Part shown: positions 8,422 to 18,107 of the stretch, piece by piece
Numbering within the stretch: position 1 is the stretch's first letter
Layout of the letters: each line of letters opens with the position of its first letter
Source: Nocardioides panacis
Lineage (GTDB): Bacteria; Actinomycetota; Actinomycetes; Propionibacteriales; Nocardioidaceae
Length of the DNA: 64,000 nucleotides
Assembly: GCF_019039255.1 (NCBI RefSeq)
Contig: NZ_CP077062.1
Location: 2,294,001-2,358,000 of the forward strand
Direction: 5' to 3'
The notes under the pieces: generated by a model
Database searches by the model: none
Told to the model about the DNA's origin: nothing
What the model saw: the letters and a program-made list of their open reading frames with translations, nothing else
Made by a program: the position numbers and the translations under genes

Positions 8422-10502
8422 GAGGTGCTCCTTCGGATCACGAGGTTGCCCCACCCGTCGACCCTCGCGGTGAAGCCCGGGTGCAGGGGCACGGTCGAGG
8501 AGAACTCCTCGAGCACGGCGGGCCCCTCCACGACGTCGCCGGCGCCGAGCCGGGCCCGGTCGTAGACGGTCGCCTCCACCCAGTCGTCGAAGAACACCGG
8601 CCGCGTCCCGGTCCTCGCCGCGCCCGCACCCGGGCCGGCGGCGACCTCGCGCAGCGACGGCTTGCGGATCGGGCCGACCCCGGTGACCCGCAGGTTCACC
8701 CACTCGACCTGCTGGCGCGGGTCGTCGCGGAAGTCGTAGCCGTAGAGCGCGCGGTGCTCGTCGTGGAACCGGTCCCCGACCGCGGCCACCAGCTCACCGG
8801 TCACCGGGCCGGCCGGGACGTCGACCCGCACCTCGTAGGCCTGCCCGAAGTAGCGCAGGTCCGCGGTGCGCACGAACACCCGCTCCGGCTCCGCGAACCC
8901 CTCGCGCGCCAGCGCCGCGTCGGCCCGGCCGCCCAGCGCGTCGTACACCCCCTGCACGTGGGCCACGTCGAGCGTGTCGGCGCGGACCACGGAGGTCTGC
9001 ACGTAGTCGTTGCGTACGTCGACCGTGAGCAGGCCGTAGGCCGAGAGGTTGCCGGGGTTGAGCGGCACCAGCACGCCGTCGAGGCCGAGGATGTCGACCA
9101 GCCGGCAGGCGAGCAGCGAGCCCGAGCCGCCGAACGTGACCATCGTGAAGTCGCGGACGTCCAGGCCGCGCTTGACGGTGACCTGCCGCAGCGCGTTGGC
9201 CTGGTTCCACGCGGAGATCTCCAGCACGCCCGTCGCGCAGCGCTCGCGGGTGAGGTCGAGCCGCTTCGCCAGCGCGTCCATGCCGCCGGCGGCCAGGTCC
9301 ACGTCGAGCGGCACCTCCCCGCCGAGCAGGTGCGGCGGGATGCGGCCGAGCAGCACGTGCGCGTCGGTGATCGTCGGCTCGGTGCCGCCGTGCCCGTAGC
9401 AGATCGGGCCCGGGTCGGCGCCCGCGCTCTGCGGCCCCACCTTGAGCGTGCCCTCCCGGGAGACCCAGGCGATCGAGCCGCCGCCGGCGCCGACGGTGAC
9501 CACGTCGATCATCGGGATCTTGCTGGGGTAGGCGCCGATCGTGCCCTCGGTGGTGAGCGCCGGCCGGCCGTCGATCACGACGGTCACGTCGGTCGACGTA
9601 CCCCCGCCGTCGCAGGTGACCACCTGCGGGAAGCCGGCCGCCTGCGCCACCACCGCCGCACCCAGCGCGCCCGCCGCCGGCCCGGACAGCACCGTGGTGA
9701 TCGGCTGGTGCACGACCTCCTCGGCGGACAGCACGCCGCCGTTCGACTTCATCACGTAGAACGGGACCGCATGCCCGCCCCCGGGTCGGCCGCCGGACAG
9801 GTCGGCGAGGTGGCCGGCGATGTTGGCGACGTAGGAGCGGATGTTCGGCTTGACGGCGGCGTCCACCAGGGTGGTGACGGCGCGCTCGTACTCGCGGTAC
9901 TCCCGCAGCACCTCGCTGCTGATCGACACGGTCGCGGCCGGGTGCTCGCGGGCCAGCACGTCGCGCATCGCGCGCTCGTGCGTGTCGTCGACGTACGAGT
10001 GCAGGAAGCACACGCCGATGCTGTCGATGCCGGCGTCGCGGAAGAACCGGGCCGCGGCGACGGCGGTCTCCTCGTCGAAGGGCCGGATCTCCTCGCCGGT
10101 GACCGACAGCCGGCCGCCGACGGTGCGGACCCGGTGGGCCGGCACGATCCGGTCGGGCTTCACCCAGAAGTAGGAGTTGCCGTAGCCGTCCGGGACCGAC
10201 TGCCGGGCGATCTCCAGGAGGAACTCGTAGCCCTCGGTGGTGACGAACCCGAGGTTCTGCACCTTGCCCTCGAGCAGCTTGTTGGTCGCCACCGTGGTGC
10301 CGTGGCTGACCGCGGTCACCGCGCTCCCGTCGAGGCCGAGCTCGTCGAGGAGCTTGTGCACGCCGGTCATGAACCCCTCGGCCGGGTCGCTCGGCGTGGA
10401 CGGCGTCTTGGTGACGACCAGCGCGCCGCTCTCCTCGTCGACCGCGACGACGTCGGTGAACGTGCCGCCGGTGTCGATCCCGATCCGGATCCGGCGGGTC
10501 AC
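8418..10502 (-). CDS. hyuA: Hydantoinase A/oxoprolinase family protein
   Basis: About 694 residues. The N-terminus RIGIDTGGTFTDVVAVD is the phosphate-binding motif of the ASKHA-like HyuA fold; VLSGPAAGALGA and CDGGGTSTDVTVV supply the remaining ATP-binding loops. It binds and phosphorylates the substrate during ATP-dependent opening of a cyclic amide, working with HyuB. GTG start overlapping the amidase stop (GTGA at 10499-10502). The open frame extends much further upstream, but that part lies wholly inside the amidase gene, so the GTG is preferred. Confidence 0.92.
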   Translation of the reverse strand: MTRRIRIGIDTGGTFTDVVAVDEESGALVVTKTPSTPSDPAEGFMTGVHKLLDELGLDGSAVTAVSHGTTVATNKLLEGKVQNLGFVTTEGYEFLLEIARQSVPDGYGNSYFWVKPDRIVPAHRVRTVGGRLSVTGEEIRPFDEETAVAAARFFRDAGIDSIGVCFLHSYVDDTHERAMRDVLAREHPAATVSISSEVLREYREYERAVTTLVDAAVKPNIRSYVANIAGHLADLSGGRPGGGHAVPFYVMKSNGGVLSAEEVVHQPITTVLSGPAAGALGAAVVAQAAGFPQVVTCDGGGTSTDVTVVIDGRPALTTEGTIGAYPSKIPMIDVVTVGAGGGSIAWVSREGTLKVGPQSAGADPGPICYGHGGTEPTITDAHVLLGRIPPHLLGGEVPLDVDLAAGGMDALAKRLDLTRERCATGVLEISAWNQANALRQVTVKRGLDVRDFTMVTFGGSGSLLACRLVDILGLDGVLVPLNPGNLSAYGLLTVDVRNDYVQTSVVRADTLDVAHVQGVYDALGGRADAALAREGFAEPERVFVRTADLRYFGQAYEVRVDVPAGPVTGELVAAVGDRFHDEHRALYGYDFRDDPRQQVEWVNLRVTGVGPIRKPSLREVAAGPGAGAARTGTRPVFFDDWVEATVYDRARLGAGDVVEGPAVLEEFSSTVPLHPGFTARVDGWGNLVIRRSTS

Positions 10503-11923
10503 GGCGTCGCCCCGACCTGCGGGCGGCGCTCGCCGACGCGGGTGGCCTGCTCGAAGGCGTGCGCGATCTCCAGCAGCCGCCGCTCGCCGCGCACCGGCCC
10601 GACCAGCTGGAGGCCGACCGGCCAGCCCTCCGGGGTGAACCCGGCCGGGACGGAGATCGCCGGGCAGCCGGTGACGGTGATGAGGTACGCCGACCGCATC
10701 CAGTCCAGGTAGGTCGCCTGGGCCTCGCCGTTGATCTCGGAGGGGTACTCCAGGTCGGCGCTGAACGGCGGCACCTGGCTCACCGGGAGCGCCAGGACGT
10801 CGTACGTCTCGAAGAACGCGCGCATCCGGTCGTGGATCGAGGTGAGCTGCTGGTAGGCCCGGGCGACGTCGCCGCCGGTCAGGTCGGCGCCGAGCAGGAT
10901 GTTGTCCTTGAGCGACTGCTTGAAGCCGTCGGGCCGCTTCTCCAGCAGGGTCCGGAACCGGGCCTGGAACAGCCACGCGCGCAGCGTCCGGAACGCCGCG
11001 TCGGCGCTGTGCAGCACCGGGTGCGCGTCCTCGACGGTGGCACCGGCGGCCTCGAGCACCTGCGCCTGCCGGCCGATCACGTCGGCGACCGAGTGGTCGA
11101 CGGTGAACGCGCCGCCGAGGTCGATGGAGAGCGCGACGCGTACGCCGGTCAGGTCGCCGACCAGCGGGGGCGCGAACGCCGAGCCGGGCGACTCCAGCGA
11201 CAGCGGGGCCCGGCGCGAGGGCCCGGCGATCACCGACAGCAGGAACGCGAGGTCCTCGACGCTGCGTGCCATCGGCCCGCCGACCGAGGTGAGCTCCCAG
11301 CCGTTGGTGGTCGGCCAGCCCGGGACCCGCCCGACGCTGGGGCGCAGGCCCACGACGTTGTTGAAGGAGGCGGGGTTGCGCAGCGAGCCGCCCATGTCGC
11401 TGCCGTCGGCGAGCGGCACCATCCCGCTGGCCAGGGCCGCCGCCGCACCGCCGCTCGAGCCGCCGGCGGACCGGGTCAGGTCGTAGGGGTTGCGGGTGGT
11501 GCCGAAGATCGGGTTGAAGGTGTGCGACCCGGCCGCCCACTCGGGCACGTTGGTGCGCCCGATCGGTACGACGCCGGCAGCCCGGATCCGCTCCACGAGA
11601 AGCTCGTCGCGCTTGGGCACGTAGTCGGCGCGCAACGGCGACCCGAACGTCGTGCGCCAGCCGGCCACCTCGTGGGTGTCCTTGAACGCGTGCGGCAGAC
11701 CGTGGAGCGGCCCGACCTGCTCCCCGCGGGCGAGCCGCTCGTCGGCCTCCGCGGCACCGGTCCGGGCGCGCTCCTCGTCGAGCGACACGACCGCGTTGAC
11801 CGCCGGGTTGACCTCGGCGATCCGGGCCAGGTGCAGCTCCATCAGCTCCCGGGCGGAGATCTCCTTGACGGCGGCCGCGGCCGCCATCGCCCGCGCGGAG
11901 GAGTACACGTCGAGGTCAGCCAT
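10499..11923 (-). CDS. Amidase signature family protein
   Basis: About 474 residues. The amidase signature core is intact: AFKDTHEVAG with the catalytic Lys, then TRSAGGSSGGAAAALASG and GSDMGGSLRNPASF with the Ser-Ser pair. The family includes malonamidase, ureidomalonase-type enzymes, AtzE/AtzF and allophanate hydrolase. ATG at 11923 overlaps the coxG stop by 8 bp (ATGGCTGA). Within this operon it is a good candidate for hydrolysing a linear amide released after ring opening, such as malonamate (inference). Confidence 0.9.
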   Translation of the reverse strand: MADLDVYSSARAMAAAAAVKEISARELMELHLARIAEVNPAVNAVVSLDEERARTGAAEADERLARGEQVGPLHGLPHAFKDTHEVAGWRTTFGSPLRADYVPKRDELLVERIRAAGVVPIGRTNVPEWAAGSHTFNPIFGTTRNPYDLTRSAGGSSGGAAAALASGMVPLADGSDMGGSLRNPASFNNVVGLRPSVGRVPGWPTTNGWELTSVGGPMARSVEDLAFLLSVIAGPSRRAPLSLESPGSAFAPPLVGDLTGVRVALSIDLGGAFTVDHSVADVIGRQAQVLEAAGATVEDAHPVLHSADAAFRTLRAWLFQARFRTLLEKRPDGFKQSLKDNILLGADLTGGDVARAYQQLTSIHDRMRAFFETYDVLALPVSQVPPFSADLEYPSEINGEAQATYLDWMRSAYLITVTGCPAISVPAGFTPEGWPVGLQLVGPVRGERRLLEIAHAFEQATRVGERRPQVGATP

Positions 11924-12629
11924 GCCGGCGCCTCGAGATCCAGGCACCCACCACGGCCCCCGCGAGCGCGGCCGCCGCCCCGACCAGCACCCCCTGCGCG
12001 AACGCCCCGCCCGGCTGCGCCGTCACGACGTTCCCCTTCGGCGCCGTGTAGACGGTCCCGGCGGCGGGCGACGGCCGGGTCGACGGCGGGGCGGCGGTGG
12101 ATGCGTCCGGCGGGAGGCGCGAAGCGCCGGATGGTCTCGCCGCCTCGTCGGCGGCGGCCACCCCGGCGGAGTCCGCGGCCGCGGCGCCAGCACCCGTCAT
12201 GACGTTCTCCACGTTGCGGAAGAACTCCTCCGCCATCCGCTTCGACACCCCCACCAGCATCCGCTGGCCGACGCCGCCGATCATCCCGCCGACCACGGCG
12301 TCCGCGTCGTAGGTCACCGACGCCCCGCCGGCGGCGGACTCCTCCAGCGTGACGAGCACGTCGGCCCCGATCGTGCCCGCGGCCCCGGCGCCCTGCGCGT
12401 GCATCCGGAACGAGCCGGGCTGCTGCTGGTCGGTGAGCCGCACCTGTCCGTCGTACACACCCTTGATCGAGCCCACCCCGGCCGCGACCGTCAGCGTGTA
12501 GGCATCGTCGCCGAGCGCCTCGAGCCGCTGGCAGCCGGGGATGCAGCGCACCAGCACGGCCGGGTCGTTCAGGGCCTGCCAGACGACCTCGGGGTCGGCG
12601 GCGAACTGGGCGTTGCCGATGATCTTCAT
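11916..12629 (-). CDS. coxG: CoxG-like SRPBCC protein, membrane-anchored
   Basis: About 237 residues. The N-terminal ~145 form an SRPBCC/CoxG domain: MKIIGNAQFAADPEVVWQAL, then CIPGCQRLEALGDDAY. A Ser/Pro/Ala-rich linker follows, then one C-terminal transmembrane helix (VLVGAAAALAGAVVGAWI) ending in RRRHG. CoxG recruits CO dehydrogenase-type Mo enzymes to the membrane or delivers electrons to quinones. The start overlaps the coxL stop (ATGA), so it is co-translated with the Mo hydroxylase large subunit. Confidence 0.9.
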   Translation of the reverse strand: MKIIGNAQFAADPEVVWQALNDPAVLVRCIPGCQRLEALGDDAYTLTVAAGVGSIKGVYDGQVRLTDQQQPGSFRMHAQGAGAAGTIGADVLVTLEESAAGGASVTYDADAVVGGMIGGVGQRMLVGVSKRMAEEFFRNVENVMTGAGAAAADSAGVAAADEAARPSGASRLPPDASTAAPPSTRPSPAAGTVYTAPKGNVVTAQPGGAFAQGVLVGAAAALAGAVVGAWISRRRHG

Positions 12630-15013
12630 GCGTCCTCCCGTGCTTGTCGAAGCGCGTGCAGCTCGCTGGGCGAGATCGGCATCCGGGTGATCGTGATGCC
12701 CTCGGCGTCCTCGATGGCCGCGGCGATGGCGGCCGACCCGGGGATCACGCCGGCCTCGCCGGCACCCTTGACGCCCAGCGGGTTCAGCGGCGACGGCGTG
12801 ACGAGGTGGTCGATCTCGATGTCGGGCACCTCCGAGGCGTAGGGCATCAGGAAGTCCATGAACGAGGCGTTCAGCAGCTGCCCGTCGGGGGCGTACTCCA
12901 TCCGCTCGTAGAGCGCCCCGCCGACGCCCTGGGCGACGCCGCCGTGGATCTGGCCCTCGACGATCATCGGGTTGATCAGGGTGCCGCAGTCGTGGACCAC
13001 GCAGTAGCGCAGGATCCGGGTCTCCGCGGTCTCCGGGTCGGTCTCCACGACGACCGCGTGCATGCCGTTGGCGAAGGTCGAGCGGGGCGGAGAGTAGTAG
13101 TCGGTGCCCTCCAGCCCCGGGGACTCCCCCGGCCCCACCGGCGGCCGCGACGGGTCCGCGGGCGCCGCGAACTGGGTGGCCCGGGCGGACGCCTCGTCGA
13201 AGGCGTAGCGCAGCGGGTTGGACAGCACCGCGACGGTGCCGAGGTCGATCTGGGAGAGCCCGCCGGCACCGGCGCCCCTGACCCGCACCACGCCGTCGAC
13301 GATCTCCAGGTCCTCGGGGTTCGCCTCCAGCGCCTGGGCCGCGATCGCCAGCGCCTTGGCGCGCACCCCGCGCGCGGTGACCGCCACGGCGCTCCCGCTC
13401 ATCACCGCGGTGCGCGAGGCGAACGTGCCCACGGCGTACTTGAACCGCCGGGTGTCGCCGGTGGTCACCGTGATCGAGCCGAACGGCACCCCGAGCTCGT
13501 CGGCGACGATCTGCGCGAGCATCGTCTGGTGCCCCTGGCCCTGCGAGGTCAGGCCGGTGGAGACCACCACGCTGCCGTCGGTCTCGACCCGGATGTGCCC
13601 GCCCTCGTAGGGGCCGACACCGGTGCCCTCGACGTAGCACGCGATCCCGATCCCGACCCGCCGGCCCTCGGCCCGCGCCCGCTCGCGGTACGCCGGGAAG
13701 CCGTCCCAGTCGACGAGCTCCTTGAGCCTGGCCAGCGAGGCCGGGAAGTCGCCCGAGTCGTAGATCAGCGGCCGGCCGTCCTGGAACACCAGGCCCTGGT
13801 CGTAGGGCATCTCCGTGGGCAGGATGAAGTTCCGCTCGCGTACGACGGTCCGGTCGAGGCCGAGGTCCGCGGCGATCGCGTCCATCACGCGCTCCATCAC
13901 GAAGCAGCCCTGCGGACGTCCGGCACCGCGGTACGGCGTCACGATCACGGTGTTGGTGTAGAGCGAGCGGAACTCGACGCGGTAGGGGCCGGTCCGGTAG
14001 GGCCCCAGCAGCTGGGTGCTGGTGATGATCGGCACGATCAGGCCGTAGGGGATGTAGGCCCCGTGGTCGTGCCAGAACTCCACCGAGAGCCCGCGCAGCC
14101 GCCCGTCGTCGTCGTACCCGACCCGCACGTGGTGCAGCTGCCCGCGCTCGTGGGCGCTGGAGGTGAAGTGCTCGCGCCGGTCCTCGGTCCACTTGACCGG
14201 GCGTCCGAGCCGCCGCGCGGCCCACGGCACGAGCACCTCCTCGGGCCACGGGTGCACGATCTTGACCCCGAACCCACCGCCGACGTCGGGCGTCACCACC
14301 TCGACCCGGTCGACCGGCAGGCCGAGCTTGGCCGCGATCGCCTGCCGCACGCTGGTCGAGGTCTGCGTCGAGGTGTGCACCAGCAGGGACTGGTCGTCCT
14401 CGTCCCAGCGCGCCAGGACCCCCTTGCCCTCCAGGGGCATCGACGCGCTGCGCTCGATCGCGAGGTCCAGCTCCAGCCGGTGCGGCGCCGCGTCGATCGC
14501 GGCCTCCGCGTCCCCGGTCTGCTGCACCATCAGCGCCGCGACGTTGCCGGGCACGTCGTCGTGCACCAGGTGCTCGGCCGCGCGGGCCGCCTCGACACCG
14601 ACCACCGCCGGCAGGTGCTCGTAGTCCACCCGGATCCGGTCCGCGACGTCCTCGGCGACGTACCGGTTCGTCGCCACCACCATCACGATCGCCTCGCCGA
14701 CGTGGTTCACCTCGTCGTGCGCCAGGGCGTACTGCGTCCGGCCGTGCGTCAGCGTCGGGTGCGGGATCAGCAGCGGCAGCCGCTCGCCGGTGCGGCCGTC
14801 CAGGTCCTCGTAGGTGAAGATCGCCACCAGCCCCTCGACGTCGAGAGCGCCGCTCACGTCGATGTCCAGGATCCGCGCGTGCGCGTGCGGGCTGCGCACG
14901 AACGCCGCCTCGAGCGCGTCGTGCCCCAGGTCGTCGAGGAACCGCCCGTTCCCGGTGACCAGCCGGGCGTCCTCCACCCGCGGCACCCGCTCGCCGAACA
15001 TCTTCGTCGTCAC
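12626..15013 (-). CDS. coxL: Molybdenum hydroxylase large subunit, form II CoxL-like
   Basis: 795 residues, full length. Xanthine dehydrogenase-family large subunit binding Mo-MCD: DVGGGFGVK, PYRGAGRPQG, TSQGQGHQT and the C-terminal GVKGAGEAGVIP with the catalytic Glu. The active-site loop is RGAGR, as in form II enzymes, not the AYxCSFR loop of true aerobic CO dehydrogenase, so the substrate is more likely an N-heterocycle or aldehyde. GTG start overlaps the coxS stop (GTGA). With CoxM (FAD) and CoxS (2Fe-2S) it should form the usual LMS enzyme. Uracil/thymine dehydrogenase is an attractive role given the neighbours (inference). Confidence 0.9.
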   Translation of the reverse strand: MTTKMFGERVPRVEDARLVTGNGRFLDDLGHDALEAAFVRSPHAHARILDIDVSGALDVEGLVAIFTYEDLDGRTGERLPLLIPHPTLTHGRTQYALAHDEVNHVGEAIVMVVATNRYVAEDVADRIRVDYEHLPAVVGVEAARAAEHLVHDDVPGNVAALMVQQTGDAEAAIDAAPHRLELDLAIERSASMPLEGKGVLARWDEDDQSLLVHTSTQTSTSVRQAIAAKLGLPVDRVEVVTPDVGGGFGVKIVHPWPEEVLVPWAARRLGRPVKWTEDRREHFTSSAHERGQLHHVRVGYDDDGRLRGLSVEFWHDHGAYIPYGLIVPIITSTQLLGPYRTGPYRVEFRSLYTNTVIVTPYRGAGRPQGCFVMERVMDAIAADLGLDRTVVRERNFILPTEMPYDQGLVFQDGRPLIYDSGDFPASLARLKELVDWDGFPAYRERARAEGRRVGIGIACYVEGTGVGPYEGGHIRVETDGSVVVSTGLTSQGQGHQTMLAQIVADELGVPFGSITVTTGDTRRFKYAVGTFASRTAVMSGSAVAVTARGVRAKALAIAAQALEANPEDLEIVDGVVRVRGAGAGGLSQIDLGTVAVLSNPLRYAFDEASARATQFAAPADPSRPPVGPGESPGLEGTDYYSPPRSTFANGMHAVVVETDPETAETRILRYCVVHDCGTLINPMIVEGQIHGGVAQGVGGALYERMEYAPDGQLLNASFMDFLMPYASEVPDIEIDHLVTPSPLNPLGVKGAGEAGVIPGSAAIAAAIEDAEGITITRMPISPSELHALRQAREDA

Positions 15014-15534
15014 GCCTGCGTCGCCTTGGTCGGGGTCGCGTCACCGGCCGGGCTCCCCGCGAGCAGCTCCGCCGCGCGACCGACCGCGGCGACGATGTTG
15101 ACGTACCCCGTGCAGCGGCAGAGATTGCCGGAGATCGCCTCGCGGGCCTCGGCGGGGGTGGGGTCGGGGTGGGTCTGCAGGAACGCCGCGACGGTGGTCA
15201 CGAAGCCGGGCGTGCAGAAGCCGCACTGCAGGGCGTGGCACTCGTGGAACGCCTGCTGCACCGGCCCCATGCCGCCGTCGGCCGAGCGCAGACCCTCGGT
15301 GGTGGTGATCGCCGCGCCGTCCAGCGACACCGCGAACAGCAGGCAGGACCGCACCGGGGCACCGTCGACCAGGACGGTGCAGGCGCCGCAGACGCCGTGC
15401 TCGCAGCCGACGTGGGTGCCGGTCAGCCGCAGGTCGTGGCGCAGGGCGTCGGAGAGCAGCCGGCGCGGCGGCACGTCGAGGTCGTACGGCGCCCCGTTGA
15501 CGGTGAACGACACGCGCACCACGTCGTCGCTCAT
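15010..15534 (-). CDS. coxS: Molybdenum hydroxylase 2Fe-2S small subunit
   Basis: About 174 residues. The plant-type ferredoxin cluster is in GCEHGVCGACTVLVDG with a further Cys in RSCLLFA; the second cluster is in QCGFCTPGFV and NLCRCTGY. This is the full eight-Cys set of xanthine dehydrogenase-family small subunits. It passes electrons from Mo to FAD. ATG at 15534 overlaps the coxM stop (ATGA). A C-terminal Ala/Thr-rich tail extends slightly beyond the usual end. Confidence 0.95.
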   Translation of the reverse strand: MSDDVVRVSFTVNGAPYDLDVPPRRLLSDALRHDLRLTGTHVGCEHGVCGACTVLVDGAPVRSCLLFAVSLDGAAITTTEGLRSADGGMGPVQQAFHECHALQCGFCTPGFVTTVAAFLQTHPDPTPAEAREAISGNLCRCTGYVNIVAAVGRAAELLAGSPAGDATPTKATQA

Positions 15535-16374
15535 GCCGCGCCCACCTCCGCCCGCGCCTCGCGCACCGCTCGCGCCACCAGCACGTGCGCGAGGTGGCGA
15601 CGGTAGTCGGCGCTGGCGTGGATGTCGCCCTCCGGATCGATCGTGTCGTCGACCAGGACGCGCGCGGCGTCCGGGTCGAGGGCGGAACCGTCGTAGGCGG
15701 CAGAGAGGTCGACCAGCACCGGCCCGTCCCCCATGCTCACCAGCGCCACCCGGACCGTGTCCGGGCCGACGACGGCACCCACGCCGCAGACGGCGTAGTC
15801 CCCCTGCCGGCGGGCCACCTCGACGAACGCCGATCCGCTGCCCGGCGGGGGCCGCCGGAACGTCGCGGAGACGGCCAGCTCGCCGGCCCGCGCGGCGCAC
15901 TCCATCGGCCCGGTGAAGAACGCCGCCGCCGGGACCTCGCGGGACCTCTCGACGCTGCGCAGCGTCACCGACCCGTCCAGCAGGAGCAGCACCGCGGGCA
16001 TCTCGGCGGCCGGGTCGGCGTGCACCAGGCTGCCGACGGTCGTGCCCCGGTTGCGGATCGTCGGGTGCGCCACCTGGCGCAGCGCCCGGCGCAGCAGCGG
16101 CACGGCGTCGTACGCCGCGGCGTCGTGCTCCACCCGGCTGTGCCGCGCCAGCGCCCCCACGTGCACGGCGTCGGCGTCCACCCGCACGCCGTCCAGGCCC
16201 GGCACGTGGTTGACGTCGACGAGGTGCTCGGGCGCCGAGAGCCGCATCGACATCAGCGGCACCAGGCTCTGCCCGCCCGCGAGCACCTTGCCGCGCTCCC
16301 CCAGCCCGGCGAGCACGTCGAGGGCCTCGTCCAGGCTGCGCGGCCGGTGGTAGGTGAACGGCGAGGGCTTCCAC
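15531..16374 (-). CDS. coxM: Molybdenum hydroxylase FAD subunit; start displaced by a 1-nt indel
   Basis: FAD-binding subunit (xanthine dehydrogenase FAD/CO dehydrogenase C-terminal fold). GGQSLVPLMSMRLSAPEHLVD and TIRNRGTTVGSLVHADPAAE are the two flavin-binding motifs. Family proteins begin M-K-P-x-P-F-x-Y-x-R-P. Here that segment reads WKPSPFTYHRPRSLDEAL in frame but has no start codon; the upstream GTG at 16372-16374 is one base out of phase (GTGGAAG where GTGAAG is expected). Either one G is inserted near 16371 or translation begins at the internal GTG at 16316, losing ~20 residues. First Mo-enzyme gene after the permease, 20 bp downstream of its stop. Confidence 0.85.
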
Positions 16375-16380
16375 GGGGCG

Positions 16381-16386
16381 AGACTA
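16381..16386 (-). promoter_or_regulatory. -10 element placed for a leaderless coxM mRNA
   Basis: TAGTCT on the minus strand, 6 nt before the GTG at 16374, with no Shine-Dalgarno sequence between. This is the spacing expected when transcription starts at the A/G of the start codon. It would give coxMSLG-amidase-hyuAB its own promoter inside the permease-led operon. Identified by pattern only. Confidence 0.45.
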
Positions 16387-16394
16387 TGCCCGGA

Positions 16395-17837
16395 TCACGC
16401 CCGGTGGGCCCCGTCGCCGGGCTCCGGTGAGGCGGGCTCGTCCTGGTGCAGGCCGGTCCGCCCGACCGCCATCATCGCGCCGTCGTCCCGCAGCTCCGGC
16501 TGGGCGACGGCCCGCGCCAGGTGGTAGCCGACCAGCGTCACGATGGTGCCGAACGCGATGCCGGACAGCGAGAAGTTGTCGGTGATCACCAGCGAGGTGT
16601 TGCCGATCGCGATGATGATGCCGGCGGCGACGGGCACCAGGTTGACGGGGTTGGCGAAGTCGACCCCGTTCTCCTTCCAGATCTTGGCGCCGAGCAGGCC
16701 GATCATGCCGTAGAGCACGACGGTGATGCCGCCGAGCACCCCGCCCGGGGTGGCCGACACGATCGCCCCGAACTTCGGGCAGAGGCCGAACAGGATCGCG
16801 ACGACCGCGGCCACGTAGTAGGCGGCCGTGGAGTACACCCGGGTCGCCGCCATCACGCCGATGTTCTCGGCGTACGTCGTGGTCGGCGAGCCACCGACGG
16901 CCGACGCGAGGATGGTGCCGAAGCCGTCGGCGGCGATCGCCCGGCCCATGACCGGGTCGAGGTCGCGGTCGGTCATCTCCGCGACGGCCTTGACGTGACC
17001 AGTGTTCTCCGCGATCAGAGCGATCACGGCCGGCAGCACGAGCAGCGCGAAGGTGACGCTGAAGGACGGCGCGTGCCACCCGGTGACGCCGTGGGCCAGG
17101 TCGCTGTGCGGCGGGAAGCCGACCCAGTCGGCCGCCTTCACGCCCGCCCAGCTCAGCCGGTCGTGGGTGTCGACCTTGCCGGTGCCCGCGTTGTAGGCGG
17201 TGATCGGGCCGAACACCGTGTCGAACAGCCAGGACACGAGGTAGCCGAAGACCAGCCCGAGGAAGATCGCGATCCGGCTCATGAACCCGCGCAGGCCCAC
17301 CGCCATCAGGATCACGACGGTCATCGTGAGCAGCGCGACCCACTGGTCCTGGGGCCAGTAGATGTCGGCCACCACCGGCGCGAGGTTGAAGCCGATCAGC
17401 ATCACCACCGCACCGGTGACCACCGGCGGCAGCAGGCGGTGCAGCACCCCGGAGCCCAGGAAGTGGATCAGCACGCCGACCAGCAGCAGCACGACGCCGG
17501 CGACCAGGATCGCGCCCGTCACGTCGGCGGAGTCCCCGCCCTGGGCCCGGATCGCCGCCACGCCGCCGACGAAGGAGGCCGAGGTGCCCAGGTAGCTGGG
17601 CACCTTGCCCTGCACGATGAGCAGGAACGCGATCGTCGCGATGCCGCTCATCATGATCGCGAGCTGCGGGTTCAGCCCCATGATCAGCGGGAAGACGAAG
17701 GTGGCGCCGAACATCGCGACCACGTGCTGGGCCCCGAGGCCGACCGTCCGGCCCCACGAGAGCCGTTCGTCGGGAGCCACGGCCGCGCCCGGAGGCGGGG
17801 TCTTGCCGTCGTAGACGAGTTTCCAACCAAGAGCCAT
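16395..17837 (-). CDS. NCS2 uracil/xanthine permease
   Basis: About 480 residues with 12-14 hydrophobic segments. The NCS2 signature is present as [16 protein letters not shown] near residue 310, and LIGFNLAPV and [10 protein letters not shown] are typical of UraA-like members. Imports uracil, xanthine or a related base by proton symport. ATG at 17837 chosen because GGGAGG lies 7 nt upstream and the preceding residues are low-complexity Arg/Gly. First gene of the minus-strand operon running into the Mo hydroxylase, which suggests its substrate is the starting compound of that pathway (inference). Confidence 0.92.
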   Translation of the reverse strand: MALGWKLVYDGKTPPPGAAVAPDERLSWGRTVGLGAQHVVAMFGATFVFPLIMGLNPQLAIMMSGIATIAFLLIVQGKVPSYLGTSASFVGGVAAIRAQGGDSADVTGAILVAGVVLLLVGVLIHFLGSGVLHRLLPPVVTGAVVMLIGFNLAPVVADIYWPQDQWVALLTMTVVILMAVGLRGFMSRIAIFLGLVFGYLVSWLFDTVFGPITAYNAGTGKVDTHDRLSWAGVKAADWVGFPPHSDLAHGVTGWHAPSFSVTFALLVLPAVIALIAENTGHVKAVAEMTDRDLDPVMGRAIAADGFGTILASAVGGSPTTTYAENIGVMAATRVYSTAAYYVAAVVAILFGLCPKFGAIVSATPGGVLGGITVVLYGMIGLLGAKIWKENGVDFANPVNLVPVAAGIIIAIGNTSLVITDNFSLSGIAFGTIVTLVGYHLARAVAQPELRDDGAMMAVGRTGLHQDEPASPEPGDGAHRA

Positions 17838-18107
17838 GTCGGGCCTCCCAGCTCGGGCACCGCTCCGCCGACCGGTGCGACCAGTGCGACCCACGACGTG
17901 GACCGCGGACCCCCGAGGAGTCGGGTGACACTGTGCACCAACTGTCCCGCGCACGGTGGGAAGCGCGCCACACCCGGCGGGGCCCCTCGCAGGTCACGAA
18001 ACGGCCCAGAAATCGGTCGGGGGATGAAATATGGGGTGAACCGGCGGTGATCAGTTACTGTCACAGCCGACGACAACCGTTGAAACCACCGGGATTGGGG
18101 TGTCAAC
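17838..18107. promoter_or_regulatory. Divergent intergenic region between permease and ABC importer
   Basis: 270 bp separating the two divergent transport operons; it must hold both promoters. On the plus strand, TGGGGT (18096-18101) sits 6 nt before the GTG at 18108, a weak match to a leaderless -10. A/T-richer sequence around 18020-18080 is unusual for this DNA and is the likely control region. No clear operator palindrome and no small gene were found. Confidence 0.4.

Noticed and set aside
10503-11540. Possible amidase-HyuA fusion, since the hyuA frame extends 5' through the amidase gene
   Set aside because: The extension is a shadow of the amidase in another frame; GTGA overlap and the RIGIDTGGTF start support separate proteins.
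17838-18107. Specific regulator binding site between the divergent transport operons
   Set aside because: Short partial palindromes such as GTGCAC were seen but no convincing long inverted repeat.
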